Program-made: the position numbers and the translations under genes | Shown: in pieces, positions 11,825-23,215 of the stretch | Layout of the letters: every line of letters starts with the position of its first letter | Position numbering within the stretch: position 1 is the first letter of the stretch | Source of the DNA: Guadua angustifolia | Taxonomy: Eukaryota > Streptophyta > Magnoliopsida > Poales > Poaceae | DNA length: 64,000 nt | NCBI GenBank assembly: GCA_036346375.1 | Contig: CM070512.1 | Location: 44,934,466 to 44,998,465, forward strand | Reading direction: 5' to 3' | The notes under the pieces: generated by a model | Database searches by the model: none | What the model was told of the DNA's origin: nothing | What the model saw: the letters and a program-made list of their open reading frames with translations, nothing else

Positions 11825-12806
11825 GATACCACTTGTAAAACAAATACCACTTGTAAAGATAAGCATAAAAACGAAGGGTATCACACGGTTTATTTGAAAA
11901 AAATATTTGAATGTGTTTCAAATAAATCACTCCTCATTTTATTAGGCTTTGCAACTTTTCAACATGATTCTTTCGACGAATCAAATAAATTTGCCTAATA
12001 GGGTCAAACGAGTAACCCGAAGGAAATAGATACCACTTGAGCAAATAGATATTACTTTAATTCTATCTCAAGGGCTTTGCATGAAGAACCAAAGGAAATG
12101 AGCATTTTCAAATTTTCATGAAGAACAATGCTCAACAGGAGATTTTCCTCTTTTATGTATTCCAACACATAAAGAATCTCACACAGAGAATTCTTAAGCG
12201 GTTGAACTTACAATTTTTAGCTTGAGAGAAAAAATCTTTACTCAAAATGTGGGTATCGAAAAATACTACAAAGAGGCAATAAAATACCACTTGTAGGAAA
12301 TAATTTAATTCAATGATACCACTTAAAAAGAAATCCACATAATCAATGATATCACATGAGAAGATCAATAATAACCATGATACCACTTGGAGAAATGAGA
12401 AACTCAAAGATACCACTTTGTAAGCATATGAAATGAATAAAAGCTCGATTTGATACCACTTAGGATCAACTCACACAGGATTGATACCACTTGAAAGAAT
12501 TTTCGATAATATCGATGGGTATCAGAGCAATATTCTTAGAGCAATATACTCACGGGTATCAAAAGCTGAAAAACTCAAGATAGATCAATGAAAGCACAAA
12601 GATTCAGTATCAGAGCAAAACAAAGACATGAGTTCACTTGGAAGCATTTAAGTGCCCAAAACTTGATATAAATAGACTCCCTGAGATATTCAACAGGTGA
12701 ATTATGGAGTAATTTGTATTTGAATTGCACAAGTTTTGTCTTTTCAATAGATCAAGTGAATATCACGCTTTAAGTCAATTTAATGCTCCTAACTGATACC
12801 ACTTTG
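11825..12806. repeat. Array of primer-site-like motifs (gataccactt)
   Basis: The decamer gataccactt, or aataccactt, occurs at 11825, 11843, 12029, 12283, 12315, 12379, 12409, 12452, 12483 and 12795. The true primer site plus LTR junction reads gataccacttgtag (16277-16290). The copy at 12283 (ataccacttgtagg) extends across that junction. The opposite-strand form gtatcagagc occurs at 12519 and 12607, with a shortened one (gggtatcaaaagc) at 12554. No coding sequence was seen. Confidence 0.8.
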
Positions 12807-12972
12807 AAAACGAGATCAAATAATTTGTGAAACTTTTGAAATTTTGCACAAATAAACTTTGGGATCATAAGAAACTTTTCCAAAAAGAATTTTTGAAAAA
12901 GGAATTACCAATAAAAAGATATCCCAAAAGAAAATTCTGAAAAATCTAAAATTTCAGAGCAGACCCATCCAT

Positions 12973-13052
12973 GGCCGGTCCAACCGGCTTGGACCCGGTC
13001 CAACCGGCCCTAAGGGCGGTGCAACCGCAGGGGGGGCGGTTGGACCGACCCT
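12973..13052. repeat. GC-rich ccggtcc/ggaccgg palindromes in the element interior
   Basis: This 80-bp GC island lies in an otherwise AT-rich interior. It contains ccggtccaaccgg twice, then gcggtgcaaccgc and gcggttggaccg. The motifs resemble the ccggtccgaccgg repeats in the same element's LTRs, so LTR-type sequence recurs internally. Confidence 0.6.
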
Positions 13053-13059
13053 GACAGGC

Positions 13060-14491
13060 TGAGATACTTCAAATTTTTGCAAATTTTAGCAAAAATGATT
13101 CAAACGAAGTCCAATCGATTTGAAATTTTGCAGAGATGAACTTTGGACTAATTAGAAGGTTTTGCAAAAAGAATTTTCTCAAAATCAATTTTATTTCAAA
13201 AGATATGGCAATTTGCGCTTTGAGGCATAAAAGGAAATTGATTTTCACGAAAAGCCTCAAAATGCAATTCAATTTGGATTTCATGCAATTTTGATTTTCA
13301 TGGCTTATATAGGTGTATCAAGAATGTGTATAGCCAAGATTTATGATGAAATCCAACTCGAATGCCAACATTTGAGCTATATGCCTAAATAGGCCATTTT
13401 GGATCAAATCAGATCCTTTTTTTTTGTTTGAGCCAAATTAGATTTCAACATAAGATTTTTCATTTTGGAAACTTGTAAAACCTTTGAAATACATAATATA
13501 ATTGTTTTACAAGACTTTTTACAAATTTAGGTCTTTTAAACACCATTTTTGACTTTTGTCCAAAATAGTCCAACTGAAAAAGCAAATAGAAATCAAGTCA
13601 AATTCATTCAACATAAAAATTCAAATGAAGCATGGGGTAAGACATATAGATTTGAATTTTATGTATGAGTCTAAAATACCATTTTGAATCACAATTCTAC
13701 ACAAGAATTGATCCAAATGGAGAAACTCACTAAGTGCAATAATATGACCATTATGGGTCAAGTATAGTTTTTCGATGAGTTTCAAAATCAAATATCTTTT
13801 GATAAGTTGGTCTTTTGAAAATATTTTGAACACGAAAATTGTTAAGAATGACCAACTCTAAGATTTTCGTTTTGGAAATACTTTCAAAATCCTTTTAGTT
13901 TTAATTCTATGAAAAATATAAGTTTAAATCAAAATCAAGATACTAGTAACTAGATTTTGGAGTTAAAACTCATTTTCTTTTCAAAATAGATTTTGTGAAG
14001 CCAAAACCTTTGAAAAACATTTCAAAAGCATTTGTATATATTTTAAACTAGTTTTTCACAAGATTAGTAATAGAGTATACAAATTTTGAGTTTTGGCTAA
14101 ATGGTTGATTTTGAAAATACATATATATATATATGCACTTATATTAATATGGGCACACGTAAGGATGTGATACACATGGATATGAATTAACACTCCCCCT
14201 AAATGTGCCACTGTCTAAACTTGCTCAAGATTTGCAATAAGAGAATAGATAAGAGGCGAGAGCAAGTTCTTACAACAAGTTATCTAAATTGATTTTCATT
14301 AATATTGCATTATAACTTACACAAGGCTATATGTTTAAATAATAATCAATTTAAATACTTGTTACCCGAGATGGCATTGGCTCATGATGGACTTGATTGT
14401 CTTCATGCTTGACACCACTTGTAGACGAATGTAATCTTTCTCCTCTTGATGTGCAAGCGTCCAATCCATCTCTTTATTGCCTAAAATTCTT
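13060..14491. other. AT-rich non-coding interior of the nested element
   Basis: No open frame with recognisable motifs was found. Direct repeats around the words aaattttgcaaa and cattttgaaa are frequent. Near 14190 a second aactccccctaaatgtgcc stretch recurs that is also in the LTR (near 10980). In an autonomous relative pol would be expected here; it is absent. Confidence 0.6.
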
Positions 14492-16225
14492 TTAGGCGGT
14501 TTTTGGTACCCAATCCTTGTTGGGTCCGACAATGTTAGTCACAAGAGTTTTAGGAACCCAAATGGTCCTAATTTTAACATTATTGAATTGACTAACACGA
14601 CTAGGAACAGTTTTGCGATAATTATTCCTCCTAAGCAAAATATTTGGATTTAAGTGAGAGGACTTAGGAGGGCATTGATATTTTGCAAAACCATTTCTAG
14701 TTTGATCTCTTCTAAGCATATGATAATTGAAATTATGAAATGGCTTAGAGGATCTAGCATTTCTAGCAAATGTTTTGCTATTATTTTTCCTAAGCATATG
14801 ATCATCATGATTTTTCTTATTCTTAGGAAATTTAGCATTTTGAGCAAATACATTTCTAGAAATACTCTTTCTATGCAAATAAATATCATTTCTAGTCGGC
14901 ATAGGGGACTTGACAAGCTTAGCAAACACATTGCCATTCTTGTCCTTCCTAAGCAAATAATTTTCATTTATGAGAATAGGCTTAGGAGTGATACCTTTGG
15001 GACAATCCTTACCGAAATGTCCCTTTTCCCGGCAATTGAAGCATGTCACGCTATTTGGCCCTCTCTTGACCGGTTTGACTTGCTCCTTGCCGGTTTGCCT
15101 CATGGTTGATGCTTGTGGCTTGATCTCCACATTATTAGGGCACACGGAGGCGAGGTGGCCCTTCTTGTTGCATGCGAAGCATTTGATTGTCTTCGTGTGT
15201 CGCGCATTATGCCTCGTCTTGCTATTCTCCCTCTTGGAGTTGTAGCCGAGTCCTCGCTTATCTTGAGGCGCCCTTGGCTTGCTCAAGATTTCGTCGAGGA
15301 GGGCTTTTCCTTTAACGCACCTCTTCAAGTCATTTTTCAACTTAATGACTTGAGCCTTGAGCTCATTGTTTTCCTCTACAATATTAGCATCTAAAGACAT
15401 AGAGGAACTAGAAGCAATTTCATTAGAGCAACAAGGTGTATCAATTAAGTCTTCACAAGAGGTGGACATGTCAATTTTTGATGAAGTATTAGAATTTACA
15501 TCTAAGCATGGCATTTCATCAATTAAATCACATGTGGTTCCTATATCCACCTTAGACTTATAAATTTCTTTGAGAATGAGGGATTCATGATTTTCTTTAA
15601 GTATATTATAATCACTTTGAAGTGGTTCATGTTCAAGCTTTAAAATCTTATATTTTGTTTTCTCCTTCCCAAGATAATTATTGAGCTCCTCTAACATATC
15701 CATTAAATCATCATAAGAGGGCTCACCTTCAACATCACTTACCTCATTCTTACCTTTCGCCATAAAGCAACGAATTTTTGATGGAATTGAAAAATCGTCG
15801 TCGCTTGAGGCGGAGGTTGAGGTTGATGGAGTTGTCGGTTCATCATTTGATATAGATGTTGAATGATCATCAACCGACACTTCCTCCTCAATACAATCCT
15901 CATTTGATGTGGACACTTCATATAATTCTTGAATCTTAGTCCACATTGCATGGGCGCTCTTGAGGTTGCAAATGAGATTGAATATCTCTACGCTCACAAC
16001 GCTAAATAACACATTAGTAGCTTGAGCGTCGAGATGTAGACATTTCTCCTCTCCTTTAGTTGGAGCAATATCACTTAGTGGAGAAGAAATGCCGACATCT
16101 ACGATCCACCATATTTGTGGGCTCATGGATTTAAAATGATCAATCATAAATAATTTCCATGAAGCATAATTTGAGCCATCAAATATATATGAATCGGTAG
16201 AGTGCACTAAACCTCTATTTGCCAT
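14492..16225 (-). CDS. Sirevirus-type Copia Gag, 577 residues
   Basis: Gag is the structural protein that forms the particle and binds element RNA. The ATG lies 46 bases downstream of the primer site, and the frame is open throughout. An N-terminal Copia Gag region (YIFDGSNYASWKLFMIDH, residues 13-30) is followed by an acidic Ser/Thr-rich linker (about 104-145) and a probable coiled coil (about 175-310). Two CCHC zinc knuckles follow at 349-362 (CFACNKKGHLASVC) and 395-408 (CFNCREKGHFGKDC). The C-terminus (about 422-550) holds about five basic repeats of some 27 residues, each with an LLRK/MLRR-type start and a FAKxxx core. It ends with two WVPKT motifs. A stop follows where protease would begin in a full element, so pol is removed cleanly after Gag. 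Confidence 0.88.
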   Translation of the reverse strand: MANRGLVHSTDSYIFDGSNYASWKLFMIDHFKSMSPQIWWIVDVGISSPLSDIAPTKGEEKCLHLDAQATNVLFSVVSVEIFNLICNLKSAHAMWTKIQELYEVSTSNEDCIEEEVSVDDHSTSISNDEPTTPSTSTSASSDDDFSIPSKIRCFMAKGKNEVSDVEGEPSYDDLMDMLEELNNYLGKEKTKYKILKLEHEPLQSDYNILKENHESLILKEIYKSKVDIGTTCDLIDEMPCLDVNSNTSSKIDMSTSCEDLIDTPCCSNEIASSSSMSLDANIVEENNELKAQVIKLKNDLKRCVKGKALLDEILSKPRAPQDKRGLGYNSKRENSKTRHNARHTKTIKCFACNKKGHLASVCPNNVEIKPQASTMRQTGKEQVKPVKRGPNSVTCFNCREKGHFGKDCPKGITPKPILINENYLLRKDKNGNVFAKLVKSPMPTRNDIYLHRKSISRNVFAQNAKFPKNKKNHDDHMLRKNNSKTFARNARSSKPFHNFNYHMLRRDQTRNGFAKYQCPPKSSHLNPNILLRRNNYRKTVPSRVSQFNNVKIRTIWVPKTLVTNIVGPNKDWVPKTA

Positions 16226-16270
16226 CCTTTTTACTCTCTAGACAGTTAAGCCTAAAATGAGAGTGACCGT

Positions 16271-16283
16271 GGCTCTGATACCA
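16271..16283 (-). promoter_or_regulatory. Primer binding site for initiator Met tRNA
   Basis: On the minus strand the sequence is tggtatcagagcc. It complements the 3' end of plant initiator tRNA-Met, including CCA. It starts two bases inside the 5' LTR, whose last bases read ...accctaca. This fixes the element's orientation and is the usual primer site of plant Copia elements. Confidence 0.95.
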
Positions 16284-16301
16284 CTTGTAGGGTCGAGGAT
16301 G

Positions 16302-16326
16302 CGCCTAGAGGGGGGGTGAATAGGCG
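16302..16326 (-). promoter_or_regulatory. Predicted U5-end hairpin, right LTR
   Basis: Identical to the hairpin at 8135-8159. In this copy it lies in the transcribed leader, ending 18 bases before the primer binding site. It could fold together with the primer region. Confidence 0.65.
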
Positions 16327-17072
16327 TTTTACAAAATTCGATCGCTCACAAATCAATTCGCTCTAATACACCCCTAAGTCAAAACCTAATCAAAGTATAT
16401 GCGGAAGCGATAAACTCGGTTTTGACAATTAAGGCCTAAATCGACTAGGCTCACTAGTGCACTATCTAAATTAAGTCTCTACACTAGAATTGCTAAATTG
16501 AACAATCAATTAATACTAAGCAATTCTAATACATTCAAGCAATCAATAATATGCAAAAGGTAAATACTTGAAAGTAAAGAGACAAGGAACAACCGATGTT
16601 TTTTAGTGGTGTTAGGAGACTTGCTTGTCTCCCTAGTCCACGTTGAGGCTAGCCCACACTTGGACCGGCTCCGCTCGAGCACCGCCTCTTTCCACTAGTC
16701 GTGGTTTTTCACGCTCATGGCGTAGGCTCAACCCGAACCTTCACAAACTTCGCCGGGGCTTCTCACAACCTTGAGTGCTCCAAGACGACGCCACGCCGTC
16801 TAGGAGTCGGCAACCTCCAAGAGTAACAAGCCGCTCCTTCGCTTGAACTTCACCGGGCACAACAAATGCGCAACCGGTGATCACCAAGTGCAACACATGC
16901 ACAAGGCCTCCCTCAAGTGCAACACATGCACAAGAGGTACCCAAACCACTTCCTAATTGCAACAAATGCAATTAGTGCTCACACTTAAGCTCAAGAAGCA
17001 AATGGAGAAGAGCAACACATGCAAACAACTCCCACATACAGCCAACCACCTGCCCAAGCCCCCCAAGGGGTG

Positions 17073-17081
17073 TATTTATAG
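17073..17081 (-). promoter_or_regulatory. TATA box of the nested element's 5' LTR
   Basis: The minus strand reads ctataaata in a GC-rich context, with gtgggggc just upstream. Its place in the LTR leaves about 790 bp for R plus U5. The same box is at 8911-8919 in the other LTR. Confidence 0.65.
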
Positions 17082-19487
17082 CCCCCACAAGAAAACTAGC
17101 CGTTTGGGGGCAAAATGGGCGAAACCAGAGAAAATCCGGTCCGACCGGACCTCACCCGGTCCGACCAAGCCCTCACTGAAGCAACGGTCGGATTTTCGAC
17201 CACATTTACACGGCATCGCCAGCAATGCACGGTCGACCAAGCTGCAATGACGGTCACCGCCGTCGGCAGGTCCGACCGCCCACACAAAATCGGCAAAACG
17301 CAGTCTCTGGAAAAATCAAGCCGCACGGCCGGCGGTCCGACCGCATGCCCGGTCCGACCGGACCCTACCCGGTCGCACCGCCCGAAGGCCCGGTCGCACC
17401 GCCCTACACAGATCCAACTCCAGATTTTCGCAAACTCTTTTCCAACAAACTAGAAACCATTTCTTGAGCCCATTAGACGATCAACACATGATCATACACA
17501 TGTGCAAAACACATTTGCACCAATTTAGCTCATGCTCAAAGAATCGCAACCGAATCACGAAAACGCATTTCGCAACCGACTCAAGAACTATTTGCAAATC
17601 GTATTAAGCAAATCAAACTCGAGTTTATGAGATTAATTCCCCTAGCCATGTGAAGGTCAACACGAGACCCAGTCAACTTGCCAACACCCGTTGCAAGCCC
17701 TACTCACATGCTCTCGGAATTCCGGACTCATAAACCTCAGTTTATTCGCACAACGAACTTGCAAATAACGCAATAAACATATTTCATGCTTGAGCACTAC
17801 TCTTTGCAACACATGCAAAAGTCTAGCTCGAAGCAACATCAAATCAAGATGCATGAACTCTCTAATTGCAACACATGCAATTCTCTAGTTCCATGCAACA
17901 CCAAATCGAACTAACACCAAAACCAAACATCAACTAAAACCAAATCACACATATGAGCTCTTTACTCGCAACACAGGCAAGCCTCTAGCTCCATACAAAC
18001 ACACAAGTTTTAGAAAGATTGTTTTGAACCAAAAACGTGAAGCTTCAACTATGTGCAACACATGCAAAAGTGAACTTCACGCAAAAGCCAACGCACTAGC
18101 TTATCACTTCTTGCAACACATGCAAATCAAAGCATTATGCGAAAACCAAATGCAACCAAGCATAAGTTTAACCCATTCGCAACACATGCCAAATGGTTAA
18201 CCCATATGCAAAAACCAAATCAAATGAGATTTGAGCTTGAGTGAACGCGGAATGAGATCACCAACACATGATGAAGCTCAAGCTAGGGAACAACCCCTCT
18301 TAATAGCACGGCGATAAAAACCTTAGACTCAAAGACTACAAAGTCCTTAGCCTATCTAATTATACCTTCGCTGCCGTGCGCAAACAATCCCCTTTGGGGT
18401 CTTTATGATCATCACTTTGATATTTCCCCGGGATCGTTACCCTTCTTTATCTTCGGGATCCACTCTTGACGCCCATCAACTTATGATGCCGTCCTTGTCT
18501 CGTTCTCATCATCTCATCCATCTTTGGACCTAACTCAATCACAACTCATACAAATAGTTAGTCCAAGATGCACGGTTGTCTCAATTATCTCTTGCACTCC
18601 ATTAACACATAATGGATGCCTTTAGATCAATTGAGCACAACCTAAATCAATTGAAATGATTTAATTGTGTCTTAAGTACAATAATGCAACTCATGCTTTA
18701 TTATACTTAAGAACTATTCATTTGTCCTCAATTAATCAAGAAACACCATCAACACATGATGAAATGTTCTTTAATAATTAACAAGACAAATGAACTCAAT
18801 TTAAATTATCATTTAAATTGATATGAGTATATATTAACTACACAAGTTTTCATATACTCATGTTGATGAAAAGTAATGATCCATTATATGTAAATTGTAT
18901 GGAAATGATCATTACCCTAAGTCATCAACTATAGAATAAACTCCACATGTATATGTGCATAGATATAATTGACTTGGACATAATATGCACATATCCAATT
19001 TGATCGTATTGGAGTATATCCTATATTGCCATGAGTATACTTATAACTAGGCAATTCAAACATATACTCAAGGATTTAGTTTCTTTGTCTTGATCCTTAT
19101 ATGTGTCAATAACGAATCGATCAATACAAAGAGACTTTCAAGTTAAACTACAAACTCCCCCTAAATATGTGCATCCATGTAATATGTGGATTGGGAAACA
19201 TGATGCACGTTTGTGGTTAATATAAGACATTCATACTTTAACTTGTATCCAAAGTATGCAACTAATGCTAGAATGAATACGCATACATACCTTGGGTTTT
19301 CCATTTTTCAATGCGATGAGACTAAACAAAGATATTCTAAACAAATATGTTAGTCTCGATATAAGATTGTCATTAATAACACTATCGCATTAGGGGATAA
19401 ACTCAATATTGGATTTGTCATTAACACAAGATTAGATTTGTCATTAACACCAAAACCATAACTAATGAAGGTTGAACTTACAACGTA

Positions 19488-19885
19488 CTCCTAGCATCTC
19501 CCATATGCGTGTTTTTGGTTGCAAATGTTTCATTCTTAAACATGGAAATCTTGATAAGTTTGAATCTAGATGCTCAGATGGATTGTTTCTTGGTTATGCT
19601 CTTCATACTCGTGGTTACCGTGTGCTGAATTTAGAAACTAACAAAATTGTTGAGACTTGTGAAGTCACTTTTGATGAGGCTAGTCCTGGTACTAGACCCG
19701 AATTTTTAGGGACACAAGTTACTTGCAACTCTGAAAGTTTCTTCTTGGAAGAAAGTGATGATGAAGATGAAGATGAAAGTGGTAATCAAGTTGGCAACTC
19801 GGCTCAGCCAATTCAGCCACAGGAAGAAAATCAGCAAGCATCTTTGAAAATTCTTCCAGCAAACACACATGGTACTGGACCTTAG
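19488..19885 (+). pseudogene. Copia integrase C-terminal segment, resumed after the nested insertion
   Basis: The frame continues from 8118 once one acgta copy is removed. It reads through the conserved HMRVFGCKCFILKHGNLDKF and GLFLGYALHTRGYRV motifs, typical of the region after the Copia integrase core. An acidic linker follows (EESDDEDEDESGNQVG, about 19750-19790) and a stop at 19883-19885. It is a continuation, not an independent gene. Confidence 0.85.
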
Positions 19886-19954
19886 GCATCTTTAGAAATT
19901 TCAGCACCATTGCATATTCAACGAAGACATCCTCCTGAACAGATGATTGGTGAG

Positions 19955-20868
19955 TTAAATGTACGTGTGCTTCGAAACAGACACTATGAGCAGGGAATTT
20001 GAGATGAGTATGATAGATGAGCTCACATACTTTCTGGGTTTACAAGTCAAGCAAACAAGGCAAGGTATCTTTATTCACAAAACGAAGTACACAAAAGATC
20101 TCCTTCGACATTTTGAGATGGAAACATGCAAACCAATTTTCACACCTATTGGCACAACAACTACTTTGGATCCGGATGAAGAAGGAGAACCGGTTAATCA
20201 AAAGGAGTATCGAAGCATGATTGGATCACTTCTTTATCTCCGCTTCAAGGCGGATATACACTTTGCGGTGTGTTTGTGTGCTCGTTTTCAAGCTTCCCCG
20301 TGCTTCTCATCGACAAGCGGTAAAACGAATTCTTCGCTATTTACAATCCACTTTAGAGTTTGGCTTATGGTACTCCTCATCATCATGTTTATCACTTAGA
20401 GCCTACTCTGATGCCGATTTTGCGGGTTGTAGAATTAACAGGAAAAGTACCTCTGGAACATGTCATTTTATTGGTACATCTTTAGTAGCTTGGTCATCTA
20501 GAAAATAAGTTTCTGTTGCTCTCTCAACTGCTGAATCTGAATATGTTGCTGCTGCCGCATGTTGTGCTCAAGTGCTTTGGATGATATCAATTTTAAAGGA
20601 TTTTGGATTAAACTTAGATAGTGTTCCCCTTTTCTGTGATAACATTAGTGCTATTAATATTGCTAAAAATCCAGTGCAACATTCTCGAACCAAGCATATT
20701 GACATTCGCTATCATTTCCTTCGAGATCATGTGGAAAAGGGAGATGTTGTGTTGCATTTTGTTGATTCTGAATTGCAAATTGCTGATATTTTCACAAAAC
20801 CACTTGATGCTTCTCGATTTGCCTTTTTGAGAGAAGAGCTGGGCGTTGTGCATTCCATGAGCTTGTTT
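19955..20868 (+). pseudogene. Copia reverse transcriptase C-terminal half and RNase H
   Basis: After a junction near 19970-19990, the sequence begins in the middle of the reverse transcriptase (MSMIDELTYFLGLQVKQ). It goes on through the connection region to RNase H. RNase H residues are recognisable: Asp in YSDADFAGCRINRKSTSG, Glu in STAESEYVAAA, Asp in FCDNISAINIAKNP and the HIDIRYHFLRDHV end. The palm with the YVDD catalytic pair is deleted. An in-frame TAA at 20506-20508 splits RNase H, and the frame shifts near 20290-20330. The product cannot be active. Confidence 0.88.
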
Positions 20869-21236
20869 TGAGGGGGTGTTTTATGCCAAATCTGTTACTT
20901 AATGAGCTTACTTTATCATATTTCTTTATATATTATGTAATTGAGCTTATATATGATAATCTAAATTACTTTACTTGAATTAAAAGTGACATTGTGGAAT
21001 TCCTTGGTTTGACTGTCTATAGCTAATACCTTGTGATATCTTGCTCCTATAGGCTTGATAATGAATCGTCTTAACAAATTTGGGCTATGAAGTATGTGTA
21101 TTTTCAGCTTTACTCTTTCATAGACCATTTAATCACTTTGCATGTTTACAATAAAAGAAAAGGGAATAAGAAAAAAAAGGGGGCTCAAAATCTGCAAGAA
21201 GCTTGTCAAAATTATCAAAATAAGCAAAAGCTTCAA

Positions 21237-21372
21237 GATGTATGCTTCAAGCATGCCATTCCCTAAAAAGATAAGATGTATGCTACAAGCATGTCATTCC
21301 CTAAAAGATAAGATGTATGCTTCAAGCATGCCATTCATTGAAAATAAAAGAAGTATGCTTCAAGCATGCCAC
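21237..21372. repeat. Tandem repeat of 37-38 bp with palindromic core, four copies
   Basis: Copies begin at 21237, 21275, 21312 and 21350. Each carries tatgcttcaagcatgcc (one has tatgctacaagcatgtc), a near-palindrome, separated by attccctaaaagataag. It lies between pol and the polypurine tracts of the host Copia element. Confidence 0.8.
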
Positions 21373-21673
21373 ATGCAGTTTACTGTTATCAAGATTAATT
21401 TGGTCTACTAGATTGAAGTTGAAACTACTTGCTTGCCCTGAGTTATTAGTTGCTTCATTTTTTGGCCTAGTTTTTTTCTGCCAAGATTTTGCTTAGTACT
21501 TGGCTATAGTTGATTAAATTGAGGTTGAGATGCATGTCACTCCCTAACTTGTTAAATAATATTAAATTCATGTATTATGCTTATTATGTGATCTATAAGG
21601 TTATATGATCAAGGAAGCTCATTGGTTCTTGTCTTGGCACTCATTTGTTTTTCCTTGCTGAAATCATTGTCAA

Positions 21674-21909
21674 AGGGGGAGAAGAAAGCTTACATTTAGG
21701 GGGAGAAGTGAAATGTTTTATTGTCAAAAGGGGGAAATTTTGGAGTTCACACACAATTTGGTTTCCTTTTAGGTGGAGATTTTTCACTTTGCGTTTTGAT
21801 CACTTTGCTTTCTGCTTTAAAATGAAATTTCTTAAAATCTTTTCTTGTGAGGTTAATGCCAATGTTCAGGTCAAAATGGTGTTGCCAATGTTTTCATCAA
21901 GGGGGAGAT
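21674..21909 (+). promoter_or_regulatory. Iterated polypurine tracts of the host Copia element
   Basis: Copies of aaagggggagaa-like sequence occur near 21674, 21699, 21727 and 21898. The last, caagggggagat, directly precedes the LTR start at 21910 and would be the functional tract. This parallels the seven-copy array of the nested element. Confidence 0.8.
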
Positions 21910-22437
21910 TGTGAGATCATGTGATGAAAAATTGGTTGAATGGTGAAATTGGCATTGTAAAGTGACTTTGATTATAGCATGTGTGGTGCTTGTGCATGTG
22001 CTATGTTGAGATAATTATTATCTTTGGTGATAGCATGATGGATTCTCGCTTGATGCAATGCACTCGTGTGAGTGGTTGCATGAATTGACTTTGAGTCAAG
22101 TCGTGGACTTGTGCTCGTGCAGTTTCGTGTTTATTCATGTGCAGTGTTGCTCGAGGGTGAACGTGGTCGATGACGGGAACGGAACTAGATTCATGGAGGA
22201 ACTGAGGTTCGGGACTAGGTTCAGGGAGGAATCGAGGTCTTGGTGGTCAAGGATGTCATGCGGGACGTTCGTGCTAGAGAACATGCACATGGAGGCTGGT
22301 TAGTCACGTAATTACAGCAGGTGGGCTGTACATACGTGCAAGAGTTGTTTTTGGCCACGTTGGGCCAAGTTGAGATGTATACAGACTCTTTCCATATTGG
22401 AAGTGGAGTTGTATTCTATCTCGTTCGGATTGCTCTG

Positions 22438-22445
22438 TATAAATA
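22438..22445 (+). promoter_or_regulatory. TATA box in the host Copia LTR
   Basis: tataaata followed by aggggaggtg, about 530 bp into the LTR. The position suits the U3/R boundary. Confidence 0.55.
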
Positions 22446-22663
22446 AGGGGAGGTGTCCCCTGTTTATTCTTGAGCAAGATTTTAGGGTTTGTACTCTTGT
22501 GTTGGAGTACTTTAGACAATGAAATAAAAATCAATCTTCCAAAGAGCTACCTCTTGTAGCTGTGATTTGCTCTTGGCTTCAACATAGTTGATCGATCGCT
22601 TGAAGTTTTGTTCATCACAGCAGTCACGAAGTTCATTACGGAGTTCGGTTCTTTGCAAAGGTA

Positions 22664-23215
22664 TCATCTTGCAAAGGTAATATCTTTTGATCCGTAGATC
22701 TGATCGGATTGATTCTTATTGGGTTTGATTTGTAATTGAATCTAGTTTCTACAGTTAAAATTTCACATCAATCCAATGGTTAGATCTTTAGTAATTTGTG
22801 GTTGCCCAGATTGCTAGCCTGGTCGCCCAGCTGTTAGATTGCTAACTATTTTAGTCATCTTGCAAAAGTCATAATTTTAGATCCGTAGATCCGTTTGACC
22901 TAATTCATTTTTTGTTCACTTTAGAATTGAGTCTAGTTTATACAATTAAAATTTTACGTCAATCCAACGGTTAGATCTTTGTAAATTACTACTCGCCCAG
23001 ATTGATGTCCTGCTCGCCCGACTGCTCGCGTGGTCGCCCGAATTCAGTCATCTTGCGAAGGATATAACTTTAGATCCATAGATCCGATTGACCTGATTCT
23101 TTTTTTATTAGCTTTATAATTCAGTCTAGTTTCTACAGTTAAATGTTTACATCAATCCAATGGTGGGATCTTCTGGAATTTCTATTTTAGTGAACATATA
23201 TTGGTCTACTCGCCC
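22664..23215. repeat. About 192-bp tandem repeat, three copies, inside the LTR
   Basis: The word gatccgtagatc (or gatccatagatc) recurs at 22689, 22880 and 23073. In each copy it is followed by gtctagttt.tacagtta and catcaatccaa.ggt at matching distances. Each unit ends with cgccca-containing sequence. Confidence 0.75.

Larger units (their letters stand above)
8119..19482 (-). mobile_element. Non-autonomous Sirevirus-like Copia element, 11,364 bp, complete with LTRs
   Basis: Both LTRs start TG and end CA on the plus strand, and they are flanked by a perfect 5-bp target duplication (acgta, 8114-8118 and 19483-19487). The coding direction is minus. The primer site is beside the right LTR (16271-16283), the polypurine tract is beside the left LTR (11307-11320), and the only long ORF is Gag (16225-14492). 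No protease, integrase, reverse transcriptase or RNase H could be found in the 4,979-bp interior, so it must have depended on enzymes supplied by relatives. Near-identical LTRs and an uninterrupted gag suggest a fairly recent insertion. It lies inside the integrase gene of an older related element. Confidence 0.93.
16286..19482 (-). repeat. Right LTR (5' LTR) of the nested element, 3,197 bp
   Basis: It starts tgtagggtcgagg at 16286 and ends gaacttaca at 19482, followed by the acgta target duplication. This is the promoter-bearing copy. It differs from the left LTR by scattered indels in homopolymers and GC-rich sequence near 16600-16800, plus a strongly divergent 70-bp block at about 17200-17269. 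It carries the same gcaacacatgc array. Confidence 0.95.

Noticed and set aside
11825..12500. CRISPR-like array
   Set aside because: The repeats are only 10 bases, spacing is irregular (about 18 to 312 bp), and the context is a plant retrotransposon.
12517..12616. gtatcagagc copies as a second functional primer binding site
   Set aside because: They are not next to an LTR end and lie on the wrong strand for the element; treated as part of a motif array instead.
14654..15109. Plus-strand ORFs opposite the Gag gene
   Set aside because: They are antisense shadows of the real 577-residue Gag, whose zinc knuckles are on the minus strand.
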